Shown in pieces: positions 57,852 through 64,000 of a DNA stretch of 64,000 nucleotides. Numbering within the stretch: the first letter of the stretch is position 1; each line of letters opens with the position of its first letter. Under the pieces are notes generated by a model that searched no databases, was not told the DNA's origin, and saw only the letters and a program-made list of their open reading frames with translations. This stretch comes from Tholera decimalis (lineage: Eukaryota > Arthropoda > Insecta > Lepidoptera > Noctuidae). A program made the position numbers and the translations under genes. The stretch covers positions 10,310,001-10,374,000 of the forward strand of contig OW964555.2 in the NCBI GenBank assembly GCA_943138885.2, in the 5' to 3' direction.

Positions 57852-57935
57852 AGGTAACCGTAAAATTGCAATAACTGTTAGATTATTATATATCTCGCGA
57901 GATTGTAATCGTTCGATAAATTGTGATTCGTAGTA

Positions 57936-58256
57936 CACTCGCAAGCAAAAGCATGGAATCACTTGGAATAGATTTCGCGTGATCTTGAGTACTTAATAAC
58001 TAGTTAAGAATAGTAAAAATGGTACCATTTTAAAGGTTTAACTGTAAACTTTAAATTCATACCAAATTCACTTAAATCGCATCAGCATTTAAGAAGCTAT
58101 CCCAAATTGAGTGAAGGAGTTAGGAAAACATAAGGATAATGGAAAATAATAAATGATTCATAGACTCATTTTTATTATTCTTAACTAGTTATTGAGTACT
58201 CAAGATCGCGCGGAATCAATTCCAAGTAAGTGATTCCATATTTTTGCCTGCGAGTG
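57936..58256. mobile_element. 321-bp TA-flanked MITE with long TIRs
   Basis: Inverted ends of about 85-90 bp begin cactcgca-gcaaaa-atgg and continue through gatcttgagtact and ataactagttaagaata, with small indels. They are flanked by TA (57934-57935; 58257-58258), which fits the Tc1/mariner superfamily. Non-coding. Confidence 0.8.
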
Positions 58257-58470
58257 TAGACTGCTTGCAATTTAACGCATAATTTTGCGATAAGTATATA
58301 TAATAATCTTATCTATCTGAACGGAGGTTCAGAAGGAAAATAAAGTGCATAAGGTGTAAAATAATAAGGGTTCTGTTTTTTTATGTGAAAGGAACCATAA
58401 AAAGATCTGAAAATGGAATCGAGATGCTTCAGTAATGAGATGGCAGCACTAACGAGACCACGGCGTACCA

Positions 58471-58791
58471 TTGACGTTTGGTGGCCGGCGTGATTGTGAC
58501 GATCTACCGCTTAATTTTAATGAGCCTGTGTTCCGTAATGATGAGAATGAATGGCAAGGTTTGAAGGATGCGGTAGTTTTTTGTTGCGAATCGTTCTGGT
58601 CATTTTGTCAGAGGTTGAAAATGAAGCAGATGTTAATGAAAAACAATCACGGTAGTTACATACCTTCGATCAACAATTGTACTGTAATTGATATTACATA
58701 CAATATTAATTCATATCCTACAATAAAGAGAAGTAAAATAAGGATTAAAATATGTACTTGTTATACTTTGAAAGTGGGAATACCTTCATAA
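58471..58791 (+). other. Unassigned open frame (106 codons)
   Basis: The frame starting at 58471 (ACG-to-ATG region tgacgtttggtggc) reads GGRRDCDDLPLNFNEPVFRN and is open to 58791. It does not resemble any family I know, and no ATG-headed start or splice context stands out. Probably chance. Confidence 0.15.
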
Positions 58792-58970
58792 CAAATATCA
58801 AAGTATCCTCTATATATATGTACATAGAGTTACATAAAATTTAATCCTGCAATCATATTTCCTACAGAATGGGTCTGAATTAGGTGTGGAGATAGCTGAA
58901 GTCTTAGAAAAACACATAGGTACTCTTTATCCCGGAATTCTCATGGTAGGTACCAGGATTTACGCGGGTA

Positions 58971-60120
58971 CGAGGCATGCCTTTTAAGTTCTGTCGTTTT
59001 GTTTGGAATCTGTCAGGTTACGTACGAAAATGAATCTTTCTAAGGAAAATGTTCGTGCAATAATTTTCTACAACTTTAGAAGAGGCCTGACACGGCTTCA
59101 GTGTTTTGAAGAGCTAATATCTGTGTTCAGTGATGAAGCCCCATGTCTGCGGACTGTCGAACGCTGGTATTTAGAATTCCAGCGTGGACATACTAGTGTT
59201 AGTGACAAATCTCGCGAAAGACGCCCAAAATCCGCCTTCACTGAAGATAACATCATTGCTGTGAGACAACTAATTCTCGAAGATCGTCATGTGACGTATC
59301 GAGAGATAGAGGCTCTATTAGGCATCTCAGGGACAACCATTCAGAAGATCTTGCATGAAGCGCTTGTTGTGAGAAAGCTAGTTTGCCGTTGGATACCGCA
59401 TCTGCTTTCCGACGATCACAAGGCGGCCCGCGTCAGATGGTGTAAGAAAACTCTGCAAAGGTTCAACCGAGGAGAGTCAAATCACGTCTACGACATCATC
59501 AGTGGTGACGAATCTTGGATATATGCCTACGATCCTGATTCCAAACAACAATCTACAATCTGGGTCTTTCAAGACGAGGCAAAGCCGACTAAAGTTGTTC
59601 GTTCTCAAAGCACTTCAAAGAAGATGGTGGCCACGTTCGTTGAAAAAATCGGCCATGTTGCGACTATTGCACTTGAAGATCGTAGAACGGTTACCACAGT
59701 TTGTTTACCACAAGTCATCGCCGAACTTCGAAAATCTAACTCAAAGCGACGCATCATCCTGCACCACGATAACGGAAGCTCACACAGCGCTCGTCAAACG
59801 ACTGAGTATTGGAAGCAGGAAAAAGTAGAAATTCTTGACCATCCTCCATACAGTCCTGACCTAAGCCCTAACGATTTCTTTACATTTCCTAAAATTAAGA
59901 AGTCTTCGTAGTCAAAGGTTCCAGTCCGGTGAAGAAGCAGTCGACGCTTTCAAGTCAACCATTTTGAACACCCCCAATTTAGAGTGGAATAAATGTTATA
60001 ATAACTGGTTTGAGCGAATGGAAAAGTGTATGAATACTTTGAAAAACAATAAAAAGTACTATAAGGTTCTAGTTGTGTTTTTCTTTTCTTCAAACGACAA
60101 AACTTAAATGGCATGTTTCG
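58971..60120 (+). mobile_element. mariner element, 1150 bp, TA-flanked
   Basis: Inverted ends of about 29 bp: cgaggcatgccttttaagtt (left) and cgaaacatgccatttaagtt (reverse complement of right), continuing tgtcgttt. Flanked by TA at 58969-58970 and 60121-60122. The length is close to the usual ~1.3 kb. It carries one transposase frame with a late frameshift. Confidence 0.85.
59030..60107 (+). pseudogene. mariner transposase, frameshifted near C-terminus
   Basis: From the ATG at 59030 (MNLSKENVRAIIFYNFRRGL) the frame is open for 293 codons. It includes an N-terminal paired helix-turn-helix region (ERWYLEFQRGHTSVSDKSR; REIEALLGISGTTIQKIL) and the catalytic core: first Asp in SGDESW (residue ~160), second in HHDN (~247), third in SPNDFF (~282). 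That gives 34 residues between the last two, i.e. DD34D. The frame runs off at KIKKSS-stop (59911); a -1 shift restores RSQRFQSGEEAVDAFKS and NLEWNKCYNNWFERMEKC. A short gap is suspected after RRTVT (~222), where related transposases carry extra residues. Probably inactive. Confidence 0.85.
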
Positions 60121-60442
60121 TAAATGCTCCCACCCGAACGAAGTCGCGGGCAACAGCTAGTTGTTTTCATAAGCCTGCTCTTCACTATATTAGGTTCACT
60201 GATAAATAATGGCTAAGGCATTAAATCCGCCTGTGTTGCATTAAGTTTAAATAAAGAAATACTTCCGAACTAGCATAATATATAAAACTAGGTACGAAAA
60301 TTCTTTCAGGGACATTAAAATTATGAATGAATATAGTGTAACTACCACAAAATTGAGATAAATAATATGTATTATAGTAGGTACTTAGTTATTTGAAAAC
60401 GGTTGACATTAGAAATTCTATTAAAACCTAGTACCTATATTA

Positions 60443-61032
60443 ATGCACATATTTTATCATTACAGTATTTTCTTCAATCCAACAACTCCGTTTTATCTCA
60501 ATGAACGTTTTAAGTTCCTTCATGACACACATGTTAGAGATTTGAGATCATCGGAAAACTTGAGACTTTCAATGCCTGCACATTCCACAAAATTTTATGG
60601 CTCATCATTTTCGGTGCAGGCTGTTCGTTTGTGGAATGCATAGTGTCAGTAAGACAAGCTCAGTCACTCGCTAATTTTAAAAGCTCGGTTGCTAATAATT
60701 TTCTTTCAAATTTATGATTATTCTTTTGTTTTCTCTTTACATGATATTAAAGAACACATTATATTTCTAAATAATTATTTATGTACTGTATTGTATTGTA
60801 TTTATATATTTGTTTACAAAATGTGTATCTATATATATTTATTTTTTGTGAGTATAATTATATAGTACACTGATGTAGCCCTCCCCACTTTAATTCAAGT
60901 TTTGAAAGTCCTTCCAAAGGTTGTCTGGAAGATATCGCTTTCAGCGATAAGACCGCCATTATAACCATATAATTAAGTATATTGTTAAATAGGTGTGTTT
61001 AAATTATGGTGTACTTACAATAAAGTATATTC
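60443..61032 (+). pseudogene. LINE reverse transcriptase C-terminus and 3' UTR
   Basis: The frame from 60443 reads NERFKFLHDTHVRDLRSS, then AHSTKFYGSSFSVQAVRLWN, followed by a break; LANFKSSVANNFLSNL resumes shortly after. This is the far C-terminus of a CR1/L2/Jockey-type ORF2, a different family from the 3.5-kb copies. The UTR has ggttgtctggaagatatcgc and agcgataagaccgcc, common in lepidopteran LINEs, and ends caataaagtatattctatc. Confidence 0.65.
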
Positions 61033-61034
61033 TA

Positions 61035-62540
61035 TCCATCCATCTATATTATGATATTTATATTTTAAATAAGTTTAATTTGTTAGTCAGTGTCCAAGAC
61101 GTTTATTGTCTCACTCACATTGGAATTAGAGAAAGAGATACATAACGATTTTGTCTATCTATCTATACTATGAACTCAGAGCGTATTACAAACTCTTGAC
61201 GCTAGATGGCGCCAGCCGTCACGCTAAAAGAAGTAAATGAGAAAACCTGTGCTTAGCGGTAAAACGGGCTTGAATACAAGTGGCATATGTTTTATCTTCA
61301 ATAGAATAACAGGTTAGATATAGCTAAATTAGATTTAGCTGGTGATGAAACATGTCGGCTTCGCTTTATTTTTGATAAACGAATAAAAAATACTCTAAAA
61401 GGTAAACCAAAAGAAAGATCCATTATGCTTGCTATAAATAGCTTCATTAATTTCAGTACTTAAACGTAAGCACCAAAAGTTCCTTCAGAATAATAAGCAA
61501 GCTCTTGATCCCTCCAATATTTGGGGACTGGGCCCTCTTTAATGAATCCCAAGTGAAAAGCCTGAAAAGCTCTTAATCCCAATATCCGGAATTTTACGTA
61601 AATATTTATCTATAACCTTCTGGGATCGTTTTGGGACACCTACTATAAATCTGTGAGCTTAAGAAAATGTCGCTAACAGTGAATTAGAGGATCTGGACGA
61701 AGTGCTATGCTATTAAGGAATTTCCATAAATCTTTATATCTGTAGTCTATATACATATAAATTTAAATTGAAGTGCTAGTCTGTGATTTCTAAATAATTG
61801 TATGGAAGTTTGCTAGTTATTTACACAAAACAAAAACATTCTTATAACATTATGTGCATAGTGTCGTGAGTTACATATGTACCAATTTTTCGTTATCCCT
61901 TATAATTTTAATCACATTTGTGTAACTATTTATTTTCCCAGAAATGAATAAAAAATTAAATAAATTACATATTATTGTGAAAAATGTCTAATGAAAAATT
62001 GACATAAGTTATTGTAGTTGGTAATGACACGATGTCAATCCCAAACATTTTAGACTATAACTAATTGTTTTCACCAAAAAAGTCGTCGAAAATGTTATAC
62101 TGTTGAAGTAAACGAAAATAAAAAAAAAATTAAAAATTAAAATGAACCATGTAATAAACTTGAGATAACAAAATATAATAGAAGTATTTTTAAATTAAAA
62201 ATGTTACATTACCTAGTTATTTTACCCCGCACTGTTATTCCTCGGTTTTCGTGTTCATTCTCCGAATAAGTTTTATTTTGTGAACAACCATGGATGTTTC
62301 ATGTATGTATGTTTCGTTCGGTAAGTGAGCTTAATAGCAAACTAGTTAGTTTACTTATCAAAACATTAAAAAGCTTTAGCTCCTATCTATAAGATAAAAA
62401 GTTACAAATGTAAATAAGATAATCTGAATGTTGAATCAGGCTGCAATTATATAGGGCGCGTGCTGCCAAAGTCTAAGTATAATAATAAAATATAAATATT
62501 TTTAGCCCATGTTTCATGATGTTTGAATAAACTTTATTTA
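61035..62540. other. AT-rich sequence, no gene seen
   Basis: Includes a short cgctagatggcgcc-type repeat fragment near 61200 and a partner (about 61745-61810) of the 2160-bp dispersed repeat. Confidence 0.3.
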
Positions 62541-62544
62541 TAGT

Positions 62545-62800
62545 TTTTATCGTTTTGGGAATACTTTCGTTGTGCGTACGGCTAAGGAGTGGAATTCCCT
62601 GCCGTAGTCTGTTTCCTGATAGCTTTAACCTGGGGGGTAGTAGTGGTAGGGGAAGTAACCTATTCAATCTTTTTTCAAGATTGAATAGGTTACTTCTAGG
62701 TAAGCGTGCTCCATCTTCGACCACGTCATCACTTACCATCAGGTGAGATGGAGGTCAAACGCGAGCCTCAATAAGACGCGATTATCAATAAAAAAAACTA
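62545..62800 (+). pseudogene. CR1-like LINE 3' end with snap-back duplication
   Basis: Matches the VRTAKEWNSLP region and the 3' hallmark (ttaccatcaggtgagatgga), but between them the sequence gggggtagtagtggtagggg plus an inverted copy of ggttacttc-type text replaces FKSRV. Non-functional. Confidence 0.65.
62652..62696. repeat. Perfect 20-bp snap-back inverted repeat
   Basis: gaagtaacctattcaatctt at 62652-62671 and its exact reverse complement at 62677-62696, loop ttttc. The right half is the normal CR1-like sequence; the left half is the inverted extra copy. Confidence 0.8.
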
Positions 62801-62874
62801 ATAAAAAATCACTTCAAAATTGGAGCAAAACATAGATATTTAACAGAATGTGTGACAGTTAGTTCATTTGCAGA

Positions 62875-62908
62875 ATTAAAGACTTAATCTTTAGATTAAG
62901 TCTTTAAT
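62875..62908. repeat. Short AT-rich palindrome
   Basis: attaaagacttaatc and its complement around ttta, followed by a second partial copy (aattaagtcttta). Low complexity. Confidence 0.55.
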
Positions 62909-63589
62909 TTAATTAAGTCTTTATTTTTAGCTTAAACCAATACTGTCACTATTCCAAAAATTCAACTTTTCAGGAGAGGTAAAAACTGGAATGAGAATGG
63001 GAACATTTTTGTTTAGTGACGAAGCGGACTACTGCCCATATAGCGGTTATTTCTGTTACTTTTAGACTAGTGTAAGCGCGATTACGCGTAGTTCTACGTT
63101 TCCCAACAGATGGCATTAAAAAGTCGATTTGGCAAAATTTTGGATAGTGACAGCATTCGATTTAGCGTGCGATATTATATTTTCTTGTATTGATTAAAAA
63201 TTTAATGAAGGTATCAAATACGTCTTATTATGTTTCCATGCGGTTCAATTTAGTTTATGAAAAACCTTAAGTCCTACTTAAAAAAACTTTTCAAGCAGAT
63301 TTGAAATTCGAATGCTCCATTGAAAATTTCAATATAGAGTTTGCTAACCAATATTTAAAACAAGCATAGACTTAAAAGTTTTTCTTTAAATCTCCGCTGA
63401 TGGGTAATGTTAGGGACAGATGATCTCAATGATGACAAGCGAATCATTGATGAACGGATGTTCACCCTTAGTTTGAAGGCTGACGAGCTACAAAACTCCA
63501 GGAGAATTTAAATAAAAGAAAGTGCTTACTTTAAAAACATTAATCATATAATGATCGGCTAGCAAGTTGAAGTTATTTCTTTTTGGGTA

Positions 63590-63720
63590 AACACAATGAC
63601 TCCTTCTGCTCTGGGTGAAGCGGTGTCAGAATTCTAATGGCTAAACCACCCTGTTCCTTTAATTGTCCTTGTGTTCCAGGGTCGCGGTATCGTGTTAAAA
63701 TATCCGCAACCCCGACAAAG
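63590..63720 (-). repeat. R1-like LINE 3' UTR fragment
   Basis: Plus-strand aaaccaccctgttcctttaa and gggtcgcggtatcgtgttaa are the inverted UTR of the R1-like family. Confidence 0.55.
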
Positions 63721-63789
63721 TTTAAGTCTTAAGAATGCAGCAGAAACACATGGTTGATTTTTACAATGAAGACAAATATTATATATTAT

Positions 63790-64000
63790 ATAAATATTAT
63801 AAAGCTGAGAGAGAGTTTGTTTGTTTGTTTGTTTGCTTGAACGCGCTAATCTCAGGAACTACGGTTCTGATTTGAAAAAATATTTCAGTGTTAGATAGCC
63901 CATTTATCGAGGAAGGCTATAGGCTATATATGATCACGCTAAGACCAATAGGAGCGGAGCACTAATGAAGAATGAAATGAAAAATGAAAAAAAAATCGGG
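63790..64000 (-). repeat. Lep1-like variant, cut by the window end
   Basis: tataaagctgagagagagtt, gcgctaatctcaggaactac and gaccaataggagcggagcac are the reverse complement of the 37618-37868 type. The GCCCGCG end lies beyond the window. Confidence 0.5.

Larger units (their letters stand above)
58862..60165 (-). repeat. Lep1-like element split by the mariner
   Basis: Left part up to ggatttacgcgggta at 58970; right part from 60121 (aatgctcccacccgaacgaa) to cgcgggcaacagctag at 60164, followed by T. Removing the mariner and one TA gives a continuous Lep1-like copy ending in CTAG. Confidence 0.65.

Noticed and set aside
1..64000. Endogenous virus, CRISPR array or rRNA gene
   Set aside because: No capsid, polymerase, integrase, LTR pair, spaced repeats or rRNA signature was seen on either strand.

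Overview
The window is eukaryotic, AT-rich, and almost certainly from a moth or butterfly (Lepidoptera). The evidence is the repeat content: Lep1-type Helitron-like elements with the GCCCGCGACTTCG end and a CTAG terminus, CR1-like and R1-like non-LTR fragments, a mariner, PIF/Harbinger and hAT elements, and tRNA-derived SINEs. Gene density is very low. There are no bacterial features, rRNA genes or CRISPR arrays.

One host gene is supported, on the minus strand. A 5' coding exon at about 25.08-25.74 kb encodes a basic, low-complexity N-terminus. An ankyrin-repeat exon at 346-424 has a compatible splice phase. The translations look like the insect wide awake / ANKFN1 family (ankyrin plus fibronectin type III). 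If the two exons are spliced directly, the intron is about 24.65 kb and is filled with mobile elements. Sequence 5' of the gene (26-64 kb) is intergenic or further 5' intron and also repeat-rich.

Region by region. 0-6 kb: ankyrin exon, a degenerate ~50-bp repeat, and a 2.76-kb hAT element with an 8-bp target duplication carrying a CR1 fragment and a fold-back element. 6-14 kb: Lep1-like copies, R1-like 3' ends, SINE heads, a TA-flanked MITE. 14.8-15.6 kb: a clean 5'-truncated R1-like LINE with a 15-bp target duplication. 16.2 kb: a SWIM zinc-finger exon. 17-22 kb: hairpins, a 295-bp fold-back MITE, Lep1 and R1 fragments. 23.2-23.75 kb: a two-exon gene for a small double-CxxC protein. 28-40 kb: five-member 'element A' family (one copy with a 199-bp tandem triplication) and a near-identical inverted pair of 'element C'. 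41-51 kb: CTCGAG-rich mini-array, more A and C copies, CR1 fragments. 51.8-53.1 kb: a TIR element with a 5-bp duplication and a broken two-exon ORF. 54.9-56 kb: two Harbinger elements, one nested in a Lep1 copy. 57.9-60.1 kb: a TA-flanked MITE and a mariner nested in a Lep1 copy. 60.4-64 kb: LINE fragments.

The mobile pieces are mostly dead, but their nesting gives a relative insertion history. The most unusual items are the 51.8-kb element, the double-CxxC two-exon gene, the hairpin elements whose arms have been lost or re-duplicated, and a 76-bp almost perfect palindrome flanked by TA. Family names for lepidopteran repeats come from recalled sequence character, not a database search.
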